From positions 496,001 through 560,000 of the forward strand of contig NZ_QMEL01000001.1 in assembly GCF_003390885.1 (NCBI RefSeq): a stretch of 64,000 nucleotides of DNA, read 5' to 3'. This document shows positions 15,706 through 26,356 of this stretch, piece after piece. Each line of letters begins with the position of its first letter. Position 1 is the stretch's first letter. A program made the translations under genes and the position numbers. The notes under the pieces are model-generated. The model did no database searches. It had not been told where the DNA came from and saw nothing but the letters and a program-made list of their open reading frames with translations. The stretch is from Pelagibacterium sediminicola. Its GTDB lineage: Bacteria; Pseudomonadota; Alphaproteobacteria; Rhizobiales; Devosiaceae.

Positions 15706-16698
15706 ATGGCCGATGCCGTGACGATCGAGGACGTGTTCGCCGCCCGGCAGCGGGTGGCGCCGTTTGCCGGCCGCACGCCGCTTGTCGAGAGCGCCGCGCT
15801 GAGTAAACGGGCCGGGCACCCCGTCTATCTCAAGAAAGATCACCTGCTTCCAACCGGCAGCTTCAAGCTGCGCGGGGCGACCAACGCCATCCTGTCGCTG
15901 TCCGAGGGGCAGCGGCGGCGCGGCGTCGGGGCGGCATCGACGGGCAATCACGGGCGGGCTCTCGCCCATGCCGCAAGCGTTGCGGGCGCGCGGGCGGTCA
16001 TCTGCATGTCATCGCTCGTGCCCGCCAACAAGGTCGAGGCCGTAAAGAGCCTCGGTGCGGAAGCGCGTATCGTGGGCCGGAGCCAGGACGATGCGCAGGC
16101 CGAGATCGACAGGCTCGTCGATAAAGGCGGTCTCATCGACATACCGCCTTTCGACCATCCCGAAGTCATCGCGGGCCAGGGCACGCTGGGGCTGGAAATC
16201 ATCGAGGCCGTGCCGGAGCTTGAAGCGGTGCTCGTGCCGCTTTCGGGCGGCGGGCTGATCTCGGGCGTCGCGCTTGCCGTCAAGGCCCATTCGCCGGCAA
16301 CGCGCATCATCGGGATTTCCATGGAGCGCGGCGCGGCGATGGCCGCATCGCTTGACGCGGGCAAGCCCGTGCTCGTCGAAGAGGTGGAAACGCTCGCCGA
16401 TTCCCTTGGCGGGGGCATCGGGCTCGACAATCGCTATACTTTCGCCATGACAAAGGCGCTGGTCGACGATGTGATCCTTTTGACCGAGCGCGAGATCGCC
16501 GAGGGGATCGCCTATGGCTATGAGGCGGAACGGGATGTGCTCGAGGGGGCGGGCGCGGTCGGTATCGCGGCGCTCATTTCCGGCAGGTTCGCCCCGCGCG
16601 GGCCCACGGCGCTGGTCCTGAGCGGGAAAAATATCGACAGCACGGTGCATGGCGCCATCATTGCCCGCACCCATGCTGCGTTCAAGAAAGGCGCGTGA
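15706..16698 (+). CDS. eutB: Hydroxyectoine utilisation dehydratase EutB
   Basis: A 330-residue fold-type II PLP enzyme of the threonine dehydratase family. The Schiff-base lysine is K54 in PTGSFKLRGA, and the PLP-phosphate glycine loop is SGGGLISG. In ectoine users EutB acts with EutC (and EutA) in converting hydroxyectoine to ectoine. GGGGGGAG precedes ATG at 15706. The stop overlaps eutC by one base (TGATG-type junction). Confidence 0.86.
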   Translation: MADAVTIEDVFAARQRVAPFAGRTPLVESAALSKRAGHPVYLKKDHLLPTGSFKLRGATNAILSLSEGQRRRGVGAASTGNHGRALAHAASVAGARAVICMSSLVPANKVEAVKSLGAEARIVGRSQDDAQAEIDRLVDKGGLIDIPPFDHPEVIAGQGTLGLEIIEAVPELEAVLVPLSGGGLISGVALAVKAHSPATRIIGISMERGAAMAASLDAGKPVLVEEVETLADSLGGGIGLDNRYTFAMTKALVDDVILLTEREIAEGIAYGYEAERDVLEGAGAVGIAALISGRFAPRGPTALVLSGKNIDSTVHGAIIARTHAAFKKGA

Positions 16699-17690
16699 TG
16701 GCAACGGTCAGGATTCTCACCCAGGCCCAGCTCGAGGGCCTCGTGCGTCTGGACGATGAAGCGGTGGCCTGTGTCCGGTCCGCGTTCGAGACGCTCGCCG
16801 CAGGATCGGTCGTCATGCCGCCGATCCTGCGGCTCGACATTGCCGATGCCAATGGCGAGGTCGACGTCAAGACCGCCTACGTGCCCGGCCTTTTGCGGTT
16901 CGCCATCAAGATCAGCCCCGGTTTTTTCGACAATCCCGCCATGGGCCTTTCCTCGACCAACGGCATGATGGCGGTGCTGAGCACGCGCACGGGCCTGCTC
17001 GAAGCCCTGCTGCTCGACAATGGCTACCTCACCGACGTGCGCACCGCTGCTGCCGGGGCCGTCGCCGCCGATCATCTGGCGCGCGAAGATGCGCGCTCGG
17101 TCGCGATCATCGGGGCGGGCATGCAGGCACGGATGCAACTCGAGGCGCTGGCGCTGGTGCGCGAGATCGACGAGGTGCGCGTCTGGGCGCGCGATGACCA
17201 GAAGGCGCAGGTTTTCGCGCAGCGCGTAGCGGCGGATCGAGGGCTGGATGCCAAAGTCTTCCCGACCGCAAGGGATGCCATGCGCGGCGCCGATATCGTC
17301 ATCACCACGACGCCGGCGGCAACCCCGCTTGTCGAAGCGGAGTGGCTCGAGCCGGGCCAGCATATCACCGCCATGGGGTCGGACGCCGAGCACAAGAACG
17401 AGATCGCGCCCCAGGCGCTGCTGCGCGCCGACCTTTACGTTGCCGACAGTCTTTCCCAGACGCGGCGGCTGGGAGAACTCCATCACGCCATCGCGGCGGG
17501 GCTGATTGCGCCCGACGCTCCTTTTGCCGAGCTGGGCGCCATCATCGCGGGAGCGCATCGCGGGCGGGAGAGTGCCGCCGAGATCACCATCGCCGATCTC
17601 ACCGGGACCGGCGTGCAGGATACGGCCATTGCCGATCTGGCCTGCGTCCGCGCGCTCGCCGCCGGTATGGGCACCAGGATTTCGACCTGA
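16698..17690 (+). CDS. eutC: Hydroxyectoine utilisation protein EutC (ornithine cyclodeaminase/mu-crystallin family)
   Basis: A 330-residue ornithine cyclodeaminase-like protein. The NAD-binding motif VAIIGAGMQARMQLEAL is near residue 135, LTDVRTAAAGAVAADHLA precedes it, and MGSDAEHKNEI follows. It is paired with eutB as in hydroxyectoine degraders, where it is thought to work on the dehydratase product. The start ATG overlaps the eutB stop. Confidence 0.86.
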   Translation: MATVRILTQAQLEGLVRLDDEAVACVRSAFETLAAGSVVMPPILRLDIADANGEVDVKTAYVPGLLRFAIKISPGFFDNPAMGLSSTNGMMAVLSTRTGLLEALLLDNGYLTDVRTAAAGAVAADHLAREDARSVAIIGAGMQARMQLEALALVREIDEVRVWARDDQKAQVFAQRVAADRGLDAKVFPTARDAMRGADIVITTTPAATPLVEAEWLEPGQHITAMGSDAEHKNEIAPQALLRADLYVADSLSQTRRLGELHHAIAAGLIAPDAPFAELGAIIAGAHRGRESAAEITIADLTGTGVQDTAIADLACVRALAAGMGTRIST

Positions 17691-17714
17691 CATTTTTCCG
17701 GGGGGATCACACAA

Positions 17715-18899
17715 ATGGAAAATGATCGTCTATCGTTCACCCGTGCCGAATATGGCGACAGGCTCGAGGCGACCCGCCGCGCCATGGAGGCGAAGGGCAT
17801 CGATGTTCTCATCGCCACCAATCCCTGCAACATGCACTGGCTGACCGGCTATGACGGCTGGTCGTTCTATGTGCATCAGGCGGTCATCGTCCCGCTCACC
17901 GGCGAACCCTTGTGGTGGGGGCGTCCGATGGACGCGGTGGGAGCGCAGAAAACCACCTGGCTGGGCGATGATTCCATCTTTTCCTACCCCGACGATTACG
18001 TCCAGAATCCCGAAAAGCACGCCTATGCGCATCTGTGCGGCATCCTCAGGGACAAGGGCTGGGACCGGCTGCGCATCGGGGTTGAAATGGATACCTATTA
18101 TTTCACCGCCGCCTGCCTTGAAACGCTGCGTGCCGAAATCAGCGATGTGAAGATCGTCGATGCCACGACGCTGGTCGGCTGGCAAAGATCGGTCAAATCA
18201 CCCGCCGAGATCGACTATATGGGTAAGGCCGCACGGATCGTTGAAGCCATGCACGCGCGCATCCGCGACGTGACGCGGCCGGGGCTGAGGAAAAACGAAC
18301 TGGTCGCCGAAATCTATCAGGCTTCGCTGACCGGCGCCGAGGGCATCGGGGGCGACTATGCGGCGATCGTGCCGCTCACGCCCTCGGGCCGCGATGCGGC
18401 GGCGGCGCACCTTACCTGGGACGACCGGGAACTGGTGAGCGGGGAAGGAACGTTCTTTGAGATCGCCGGGTGCTACCGGCGCTACCATTGCCCGATTTCG
18501 CGCACGGTCTTTCTGGGCACCCCGCCCAGGGAAATGCTGACGGCCCAGCAGGCCGTGCTCGAAGGCATGGAAGCGGGGATGGCGGTTGCAAGACCGGGCT
18601 ATACGTGCGGGGAGATCGCCGAGGCCTTCTTTGGGGTGCTGAGGAGATACGGCGTCGAAAAGACCTCGCGCACCGGTTATTCGGTGGGGCTGGCCTATCC
18701 GCCGGACTGGGGCGAGCACACCATGAGCATCCGGCCCGGCGACCGGACGGTGCTCAAATCCAACATGGTCTTTCACTTCATGCCCGCGATCTGGACGCCC
18801 GAATGGGGGCTCGAGATCACCGAAACCATGCGCATCACCGACGCGGGCGGGCCGGAATGCCTCGCCAATGTTCCGCGCGAGCTTCACGTCAAACCATAG
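17715..18899 (+). CDS. doeA: Ectoine hydrolase DoeA (EutD)
   Basis: A 394-residue M24-family (creatinase/prolidase fold) hydrolase. An N-terminal creatinase-like domain includes NPCNMHWLTGYDGWSFYVHQ, and the C-terminal pita-bread domain has EGTFFEIAGCYRRYHCPISRT and GLEITETMRI. It opens the ectoine ring to N-alpha- and N-gamma-acetyl-diaminobutyrate. A strong GGGGG ribosome site precedes ATG at 17715, 24 bases after eutC. Confidence 0.92.
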   Translation: MENDRLSFTRAEYGDRLEATRRAMEAKGIDVLIATNPCNMHWLTGYDGWSFYVHQAVIVPLTGEPLWWGRPMDAVGAQKTTWLGDDSIFSYPDDYVQNPEKHAYAHLCGILRDKGWDRLRIGVEMDTYYFTAACLETLRAEISDVKIVDATTLVGWQRSVKSPAEIDYMGKAARIVEAMHARIRDVTRPGLRKNELVAEIYQASLTGAEGIGGDYAAIVPLTPSGRDAAAAHLTWDDRELVSGEGTFFEIAGCYRRYHCPISRTVFLGTPPREMLTAQQAVLEGMEAGMAVARPGYTCGEIAEAFFGVLRRYGVEKTSRTGYSVGLAYPPDWGEHTMSIRPGDRTVLKSNMVFHFMPAIWTPEWGLEITETMRITDAGGPECLANVPRELHVKP

Positions 18900-18907
18900 G
18901 ACCCGTC

Positions 18908-20074
18908 ATGGCCCACAAACTGCTTGGCGAAACGCTGGCGATTCTTGCCGATCTCATCGGTTTTGCGACCGTCTCCAGCGACAGCAATCTCGAGATGATC
19001 GCCTATATCAACCAGCGGCTCGACCAGATCGGCGCGCGGACCTATCTGACGCTCAATCCCGATGGCAACAAGGGCAATCTGTTTGCAACGCTGGGCCCGC
19101 CCGACCAGGATGGCGGCATCGTTCTTTCAGGCCATACCGACGTCGTGCCGGTTGAGGGACAGGAATGGCGTTCGGACCCCTTTACCGCAACGCTGCGCAA
19201 CCGGCGCGTCTATGGGCGCGGGGCCTGCGACATGAAGGGGTTCATCGCCTGCGCCCTTGCCTTTGCGCCGCGCTTGCAGGAGATCGGGCTGAAACGCCCG
19301 ATCCATCTGGCGTTCAGCTATGACGAGGAGGTGGGCTGCCTGGGCGCGCAGGTGATGCTGCGCGAATTGCAGGCCAGCGGGCGCAAGCCCTCGCTGTGCA
19401 TCGTGGGCGAGCCCACGATGATGAAGATCGTCGAAGGGCATAAGGGGTGCTGCGAATATACGACGACCTTCCTGGGGCTCGAAGGGCACGGATCGGCCCC
19501 CGATCTGGGCGTCAACGCCATCGAATACGCGGTGTGCTACGTCACCAGGCTGCTTGAGATCGGCGAGACGCTGAAAACGCGGGCGCCGGAGGGAAGCCGG
19601 TTCGATCCGCCCTGGTCCACCATCCAGGTCGGGCGCATGGCGGGGGGGATTGCCCGCAACATCATCGCGGGCTCGTGTTCGGTGGAGTGGGAGCTGCGTC
19701 ATGTGAGCGGGCCGGACTACGAGTTCAGCCACGCCCAGATCCACGATTTCGTCAAAACCGAACTGCTCCCGCGCATGCAGACCATTCACCCCGATGCCGC
19801 GATCATCACCGAGACGATCGGCGAGGTGGCCGGGCTCGAACCGATGAGCCGGTCGGAAGCCATGGCGCTGGTCCGCGCCCTCACCGGCAATGAGGACCCG
19901 GCCCAGTGCGTTGCCTTTTCCACCGAGGCGGGCCTGTTCCAGGAGCTTGGTATCGATACGGTGATCTGCGGTCCGGGCTCGATCGAGCAGGCCCACAAGC
20001 CCGATGAATTCATCGAACTCGATCAGCTCAGCGCATGCCTTGAGATGATCGAGGGGCTGGAAGGGCAGGCTTAG
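18908..20074 (+). CDS. doeB: N-alpha-acetyl-L-2,4-diaminobutyrate deacetylase DoeB (EutE)
   Basis: A 388-residue M20-family, ArgE-like metallo-deacetylase. Metal-binding motifs are SGHTDVVPVEGQ (about residue 75), GRGACDMKGF, SYDEEVGCLGA and IVGEPTMMKIVEGHKG, and the dimerisation domain follows GHGSAPDLGVNAIEY. It releases acetate to give diaminobutyrate, the substrate of DoeD. It lies 8 bases after doeA and ends the eutBC-doeAB operon. Confidence 0.92.
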   Translation: MAHKLLGETLAILADLIGFATVSSDSNLEMIAYINQRLDQIGARTYLTLNPDGNKGNLFATLGPPDQDGGIVLSGHTDVVPVEGQEWRSDPFTATLRNRRVYGRGACDMKGFIACALAFAPRLQEIGLKRPIHLAFSYDEEVGCLGAQVMLRELQASGRKPSLCIVGEPTMMKIVEGHKGCCEYTTTFLGLEGHGSAPDLGVNAIEYAVCYVTRLLEIGETLKTRAPEGSRFDPPWSTIQVGRMAGGIARNIIAGSCSVEWELRHVSGPDYEFSHAQIHDFVKTELLPRMQTIHPDAAIITETIGEVAGLEPMSRSEAMALVRALTGNEDPAQCVAFSTEAGLFQELGIDTVICGPGSIEQAHKPDEFIELDQLSACLEMIEGLEGQA

Positions 20075-20147
20075 CGCGCGTCAGTGTTTGACGGAATTGT
20101 CGAGGCTGTAGGCTTTGTGGAAACCGTGCTCTGTGCCGGTTCAATCA

Positions 20148-20163
20148 AGAGCTGAAACGCTCT
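20148..20163 (+). terminator. Weak hairpin in the doeB / alcohol dehydrogenase convergent gap
   Basis: AGAGC-TGAAAC-GCTCT followed by GGTCGTTTT lies in the 96-base gap between the convergent doeB and polyol dehydrogenase genes. The minus-strand reading, AGAGCGTTTCAGCTCTTGATTGAACCGG, resembles the AGAGCGTTTC-type intergenic repeats common in Hyphomicrobiales, so this may be a repeat remnant that also serves as terminator. Confidence 0.35.
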
Positions 20164-20170
20164 GGTCGTT

Positions 20171-21166
20171 TTACCCCAGTACCATCTGCACTTTCATGCT
20201 GTCGGCGGGTGGATGGCCCGCAAGGATTGCCGCCACCTCTTCCATCGGCAGGCTGTGGGTGACCACCGTGCCGATCCGCGGCCCTATGGCGCGTATCGTT
20301 TCGAGGGCCCTGGGGATGTTGTGGTTGAGCGAATGGGTGCCGAGCAGCGAAAGCTGGCGGCGGAAGACTTCGAACGGGGAAATCCCGATGTGGGCCTCCT
20401 GCGGGCAGACCCCGAAAAACAGCGCGGCGCCGCCATTGGCCGTATAATCGAGGAGGCTGGAGGCAACCTCGGGGACGCCGGTGGCATCGACGGCGAGGTC
20501 GAAGGACTGGTGCAGTCCGGCCAGTTGGGGCGCTCCTGCCATATGGCCGGTGATGCCAAATGCGCTGGCCATCCCGAGGCGCGCTTCGTTGCGGTCGACG
20601 GCAACCACCTCGGCGATCCCTTGCGCCTTGAGCGTCAGCCCCATCAGGAGCCCCATCGGTCCGGCGCCGAAGATCAGCGCGCGGTCGATGATGCGGCCTT
20701 TCAGCGGAGACAGCCCGTTGAGAACGCAGCCGACCGGTTCGGCCAGCGCGGCCATTCCATAGCTCATGTCGCCGATCGGATGCGCCGCGGCGGCGCGCAC
20801 GACGCTTTTTTCGGCAAAGCCGCCATTGACGGTAACGCCGTAGGCGCCCAGCCTTTCGCACAGATGCGCCCAGCCCCGCCGGCACGGCGCGCATGTGCCG
20901 CATTCGATATTGGGATCGACCACGACGCGGTCCCCGATCCGGAGCCCTTCAACCCCCGCCCCGGTTTCGACGATCTCCCCGGCATATTCGTGACCGGGCA
21001 CGATGGGAAATGCCGAACTGCCATAGTTTCCGCGTCTGACCTCGATATCGGTGTGGCAGATTCCGCTGGCCCGCACCGCGATGACGACCTCCCCCGGGCC
21101 GGCCACGGGGTCGGGGATTTCGCCGGTTTCGGTCCTGTCTTTCGAGGGAAAATAGATCGCCCGCAT
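20171..21166 (-). CDS. Zinc-dependent alcohol (polyol) dehydrogenase, MDR superfamily
   Basis: A 331-residue medium-chain dehydrogenase. The catalytic zinc motif is GHEYAGEIVETG and the structural zinc site is NIECGTCAPCRRGWAHLCE. The NAD site GAGPMGLLMGL is near residue 170. It resembles sorbitol/L-iditol or threonine dehydrogenases. ATG at 21166 has GAGGGAC just upstream; GTG at 21178 would overlap the preceding stop. It is the last gene of the smo operon and probably oxidises an alternative polyol. Confidence 0.82.
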   Translation of the reverse strand: MRAIYFPSKDRTETGEIPDPVAGPGEVVIAVRASGICHTDIEVRRGNYGSSAFPIVPGHEYAGEIVETGAGVEGLRIGDRVVVDPNIECGTCAPCRRGWAHLCERLGAYGVTVNGGFAEKSVVRAAAAHPIGDMSYGMAALAEPVGCVLNGLSPLKGRIIDRALIFGAGPMGLLMGLTLKAQGIAEVVAVDRNEARLGMASAFGITGHMAGAPQLAGLHQSFDLAVDATGVPEVASSLLDYTANGGAALFFGVCPQEAHIGISPFEVFRRQLSLLGTHSLNHNIPRALETIRAIGPRIGTVVTHSLPMEEVAAILAGHPPADSMKVQMVLG

Positions 21167-21174
21167 GCCGTCCC

Positions 21175-22650
21175 TCACCGGTCATCGCCCAGATACGCCG
21201 CGATCGCGGCTGGGGTGCCCTTTTGCCAGATCAGCGACAGCCAGTTTTCAAAGGCATCGGCAAAACGCGGGTGCCGGCCGAGATCGCCATAGATGCGGCC
21301 CATGTCGAGCCAGGCGCGCGGGGTCTGGCGTGCCGCACGCGCCGTTGCCTGCAACTGGTTCCAGAGCGGATCGTTGGGTTCGATCGGCGATCCGTCCTCG
21401 CGCGTGCCGTAGCACATGCGCGCCCAGGCCGCCTCGACCAGCGCCAGCCCCTCGACCGGGGTTCCCGCCGCAAGCCCGTCCCGAACGCTGCCGAGGACGA
21501 ATCCCGGATGGCGGGACGAACCGTCGAACGCGACGCGCCGCGTCGTGTCGCCGATCATGGGGTTGGCGAACCGGCGGAGCAGAAGGTCGAGATATTGCTC
21601 CGGCGTATAGCCGGATACGGGCGCGACATGGGGCATGATCTCCTCGCGCTCGACCTTTTCGAACACCGCTCGGATGCCGGCGTGCTCCATCGTGGCGGCA
21701 ATCGTTGCCACCGAGAGCAGTTCGCCCAGATCGGAAATCACCTGATGGCCGCCATTGAGCATCCTGAGCTTCATGCGCTCGAAGGCGTGGACATCGCTGG
21801 TGAAGGTTGCGCCCGCCTTGTCCCAATCGGGCCGCCCGCGGCAAAAATCATCCTCGATCACCCATTGGCGGAAGTTTTCGTGGGTAACGGGTGCGGCGTC
21901 CCTTATGCCAAATTCCGCCGCAAGCGCAATTTCCTTGGGGCCGGTCGCCGGCACGATGCAATCGACCATGGCGTTGGGGAACGAGCAATTGCGCTCGATC
22001 CAGTCGGCAAGCGCCGGATCGGAAAGGCGGGCAAGAGAGACGACGACGCGGCGAAGGACCTCGCCATTGGCCTGGAGGTTGTCGCAGCACAGCCCCGTGA
22101 ACGGACCCGTTCGGCTGGCGCGGCGCTCGCGCAATGCGGCAACCATGGCTCCGAACGCGGTGCGGGGCGTTTGCGGATGCGTTGCGTCATGGACGATGTC
22201 GGGGTGGGACACGTCCAGTTCCCCAAGAGGATCGAGATAATATCCGCCTTCGGTGACGGTGAGCGAGACGATGCGGATGTCGGGCCGGGCCATACGGGCG
22301 ACGAGCGCGGCGTTGTCGGACTCGACGGGCAGAAAATCGATCATCGAGCCGATCACCTCCGCCGAGCGCCCGGAGGGGTCGAGTTCGACAAGGGTGGTGA
22401 GAAAATCCTGGGCGGCCAGTTTTTCGCGCTGCTCGGCATCGCTGGGCCGCACCCCGGCCCCCACGATCGCCCAGTCATGGGCCAGCCCCATCTGCATCAG
22501 CCGGTGCAGATACCATGCCTGATGGGCCCTATGGAAATTACCCACGCCGATATGAACGATTCCGGGGCTGAGACGCGCGCGGTCATAGGCCGGGCGCTTT
22601 ATGTCCGGGGGAAGCTGGTCAAGGGTGGCGTCGGCAAGGGGGATGGCCAT
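21175..22650 (-). CDS. Mannitol dehydrogenase family protein (MtlK/UxuB-like)
   Basis: A 491-residue long-chain polyol dehydrogenase. The N-terminal NAD-binding segment is IVHIGVGNFHRAHQAWY (about residues 29-45), SLTVTEGGYYLDP follows, and the C-terminal catalytic domain has KLRMLNGGHQVISDLGELL with the conserved lysine. Such enzymes oxidise D-mannitol to fructose, D-arabinitol to xylulose or hexonates. ATG at 22650 has AAAGAG about 9 bases upstream. It is part of the smo operon. Confidence 0.88.
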   Translation of the reverse strand: MAIPLADATLDQLPPDIKRPAYDRARLSPGIVHIGVGNFHRAHQAWYLHRLMQMGLAHDWAIVGAGVRPSDAEQREKLAAQDFLTTLVELDPSGRSAEVIGSMIDFLPVESDNAALVARMARPDIRIVSLTVTEGGYYLDPLGELDVSHPDIVHDATHPQTPRTAFGAMVAALRERRASRTGPFTGLCCDNLQANGEVLRRVVVSLARLSDPALADWIERNCSFPNAMVDCIVPATGPKEIALAAEFGIRDAAPVTHENFRQWVIEDDFCRGRPDWDKAGATFTSDVHAFERMKLRMLNGGHQVISDLGELLSVATIAATMEHAGIRAVFEKVEREEIMPHVAPVSGYTPEQYLDLLLRRFANPMIGDTTRRVAFDGSSRHPGFVLGSVRDGLAAGTPVEGLALVEAAWARMCYGTREDGSPIEPNDPLWNQLQATARAARQTPRAWLDMGRIYGDLGRHPRFADAFENWLSLIWQKGTPAAIAAYLGDDR

Positions 22651-22728
22651 GGAAAGATACTCTTTTTGCAACTGGCTTGTGTGCCGCGGCAGGGCCGCCG
22701 CGGCCGGGATTTTGCGCCGCGTTGCGCG

Positions 22729-23485
22729 TCAGCTCATCCAGTTGCCGCCATCGACGTTGAGTGTCTGGGCGGTGACGTAGCGGGCTTCATCGGAGGCAAG
22801 AAAGATGCATGGCCCGGCGACTTCGCCGGGATCGCCCATGCGCCCGAGCGGGACCGCCTCGCCCACTTCGCGCTTTTTCTGGCCCAGCGGCTTGTTTTCG
22901 TACTCGGCGAATTTGGCGTCGACGATGTCCCACATCGGGGTGTCGATGACACCCGGGGCGATAGCGTTGACGCGGATATTGTCCCTTGCCAGTTCGAGCG
23001 CGAGCGACTGGGTGACCGAGATCACCGCCGCCTTGGTCGAGCAATAGATGGTGATGTTGGGTTCGCCCCGCCGACCCGCCTGGGAGGCGAAATTGACGAT
23101 GGCGCCGCCGCCGCGCCGTTTCATCGCCGGCACCACCGCCTGGATGGCAAAGATCGTGCCCGCAACGTTGACATCGTACTGGCGGCGGTAGTCCTCGAAG
23201 GTGATCTTGTCGATCGAGGCCATGTTGAAGATCCCCGCATTGTTGACGAGGATATCGATGCCGCCGAAGGCTTTTTCCACTTCTCCAACGCCGCTGGCGA
23301 TCGCCTCGGGGCTGGTGACATCCATGGTGACGGCCATGGCATTTGCGCCGAGGGCGGCAGCCGTTTCAGCGGCCTCCTGGGCGAGAAGGTCAGCCACGGC
23401 AACCCGTGCGCCCTCGGCGATGAAAGCCTCGCAAATCGCCCGGCCGATACCGCGCGCCCCGCCGGTGACCAGCGCGACCTTACCT

Positions 23486-23499
<14 letters not shown>
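22729..23499 (-). CDS. smoS: Sorbitol/galactitol dehydrogenase SmoS, SDR family
   Basis: A 256-residue short-chain dehydrogenase with [10 protein letters not shown] cofactor motif, NNAGIF, and the catalytic SQAGRRGE...YCSTK. It closely follows SmoS of Rhodobacter, including [10 protein letters not shown] and the C-terminal [10 protein letters not shown]. SmoS oxidises D-sorbitol to D-fructose and also acts on galactitol, giving D-tagatose. That dual activity connects this gene with the kinase and GatZ protein across the regulator. It overlaps the ATPase gene by 14 bases. Confidence 0.88.
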
Positions 23500-24499
<1,000 letters not shown>

Positions 24500-24508
24500 G
24501 CTCTTTTC

Positions 24509-25339
24509 CTATTTCACCGCGCCGAACGTCAGGCCGCGGACGAGTTGCTTCTGGCTGAACCAGCCCATGATGAGGATCGGTGCGATCGCCATGACCGATG
24601 CGGCGGACAATTTTGCATAAAACAGCCCCTCGGGGCTCGAATAACTGGCAATGAACGCGGTGAGCGGCGCGGCGCGGGCGGCGGTGAGGTTGAGGGTCCA
24701 GAACGCCTCGTTCCAGGCGAGGATGATGTTGAGCAGCACCGTGGAGGCGATGCCCGGAACGGCCATCGGCGTCAGGACGTACAGCACCTCATCGCGCAGG
24801 CTCGCCCCGTCCATGCGGGCCGCTTCGAGAATTTCGCCGGGGATTTCGCGGAAATAGGTGTAGAGCATCCAGATGATGATCGGCAGGTTCATCAGCATCA
24901 GGACGATCACCAGCCCAAGGTTGGTGTCGAGGATTCCAAGATCGCGGAAGATGAGGTAGATCGGGACCAGCACGCCCACCGGCGGCAGCATCTTGGTCGA
25001 GAGCATCCACATCAGGACGCCTCTGGTGCGCTTGGCGGGCACGAACGCCATGGACCAGGCCGCGGGGACGGCGATGAGCAGCCCCAGAAAGGTCGAGCCG
25101 ACCGAGATCACCACCGAATTGGTGAAGTGCTTGAAATAGTCCGAACGGGCCTGCACCGCGCCATAGCTCTCGAGCGTCCAGCCCGAAGTCAGGATGGCGA
25201 GCGGGGAGCGGATCGCGTCGAACTCGGATTTGAACGACAGGATCACGATCCAGAGCACGGGAAAGAACATCACGAAACCGAGCAGGCCCGCGATGGCAGT
25301 GTTGAACGTCTTGCGGGAAGTCGAAACGGCGCGCGCCAT
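24509..25339 (-). CDS. smoG: Polyol ABC transporter permease SmoG
   Basis: A 276-residue CUT1 permease of the MalG type with six membrane segments and the EAA loop EAARMDGASLRDEVLYVLTPMAVPGI around residues 190-215. ATG at 25339 begins MARAVSTSRKTFNTAI. It follows smoF by 11 bases. Confidence 0.9.
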   Translation of the reverse strand: MARAVSTSRKTFNTAIAGLLGFVMFFPVLWIVILSFKSEFDAIRSPLAILTSGWTLESYGAVQARSDYFKHFTNSVVISVGSTFLGLLIAVPAAWSMAFVPAKRTRGVLMWMLSTKMLPPVGVLVPIYLIFRDLGILDTNLGLVIVLMLMNLPIIIWMLYTYFREIPGEILEAARMDGASLRDEVLYVLTPMAVPGIASTVLLNIILAWNEAFWTLNLTAARAAPLTAFIASYSSPEGLFYAKLSAASVMAIAPILIMGWFSQKQLVRGLTFGAVK

Positions 25340-25350
25340 GGTCTTTCTCC

Positions 25351-26223
25351 TCAAGCGTCCAGGTTCTTGCCGATCATGCGCATCAGGAAGATGGCGACGA
25401 TATTGGCAAGGATGATTGCGATGACGCCCCCCGCGCTGCCCATGCCCACATCGTATTGCAGGAGCGAAGAGACGTAGATCAGATAGGTGAGATTGGTCGT
25501 TGCCGTCCCCGGACCGCCATTGGTCGTGACGAGAATCTCGGCAAAGATCGACAAAAGGAAAATCGTCTGGATGAGGATGACGACGGTGATCGCCCGCGCC
25601 AGATGGGGAAGGACGATGAAAGCGAAGCGCGATCCGAACCGCGCGCCGTCCATCTCGGCGGCTTCGAGCTGTTCCTGGTCGAGCGATTGCAGCGCGGTGA
25701 ACAGAATGAGCGTTGCAAAGGGCAGCCATTGCCAGCTCACGATCAGGACGATCGAGAGCAGCGGGATCTGGCTGAAAAAGTCGATGGGCGGCAGTCCCAG
25801 TCCGTGGGCGATATGGCCGAAAAAGCCGTTCACCGGGTTCATGAACATGTTCTTCCACACCAGTGCCGAGACGGTGGGCATTACAAAGAATGGCGCGATG
25901 ACCATGATGCGGATGACGCCCTGTCCCCACATGGGCTGGTCGAGCAGCAAGGCGAACCCGATCCCGCCCAGAACGGTGATCAGCAACACGCCGCCGACCA
26001 GCAGGAGCGTATTGATCATGGCGGCGTTAAAACTGGGATCGGTTACGAACCAGTGGTAGTTCTCCCAGCCCACGAACGGATGGTTGCCGGGGATGATGAG
26101 GTTGTAGCGCAGGAAGGAAAAGTAGAGCGTCATGCCCAACGGGATGAGCATCCAGCCCAGCAGCAGGATCACTGCGGGCGAGATCATCAGCCGCGCGGCG
26201 GATCGGGATGCTTTGGTTGCCAT
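25351..26223 (-). CDS. smoF: Polyol ABC transporter permease SmoF
   Basis: A 290-residue CUT1 permease of the MalF type with six membrane segments and the EAA loop EAAEMDGARFGSRFAFIVLPHLARAI around residues 182-207. It is separated from smoE by 133 bases that contain a hairpin, and is tightly linked to smoG. Confidence 0.9.
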   Translation of the reverse strand: MATKASRSAARLMISPAVILLLGWMLIPLGMTLYFSFLRYNLIIPGNHPFVGWENYHWFVTDPSFNAAMINTLLLVGGVLLITVLGGIGFALLLDQPMWGQGVIRIMVIAPFFVMPTVSALVWKNMFMNPVNGFFGHIAHGLGLPPIDFFSQIPLLSIVLIVSWQWLPFATLILFTALQSLDQEQLEAAEMDGARFGSRFAFIVLPHLARAITVVILIQTIFLLSIFAEILVTTNGGPGTATTNLTYLIYVSSLLQYDVGMGSAGGVIAIILANIVAIFLMRMIGKNLDA

Positions 26224-26320
26224 GCGCTCCTCCCCGGATGATGGCGGCAGTCTTCAGGATATGGTCCCCTCGGGGGGCGATCTCCAAAAGCCTGTAACGG
26301 ATACTATAACAGGAAAAGCA

Positions 26321-26342
26321 GGCCGGCTCTTGCGAGCCGGCC
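26321..26342 (-). other. Intercistronic hairpin between smoE and smoF
   Basis: GGCCGGCTC-TTGC-GAGCCGGCC is a perfect 9-base-pair stem with a 4-base loop, 15 bases beyond the smoE stop, followed on the minus strand by TGCTTTTCC. It could be a leaky terminator or an mRNA-stabilising end that raises smoE levels over the permease genes. Confidence 0.65.
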
Positions 26343-26356
26343 CACCCCGGAGGAGG

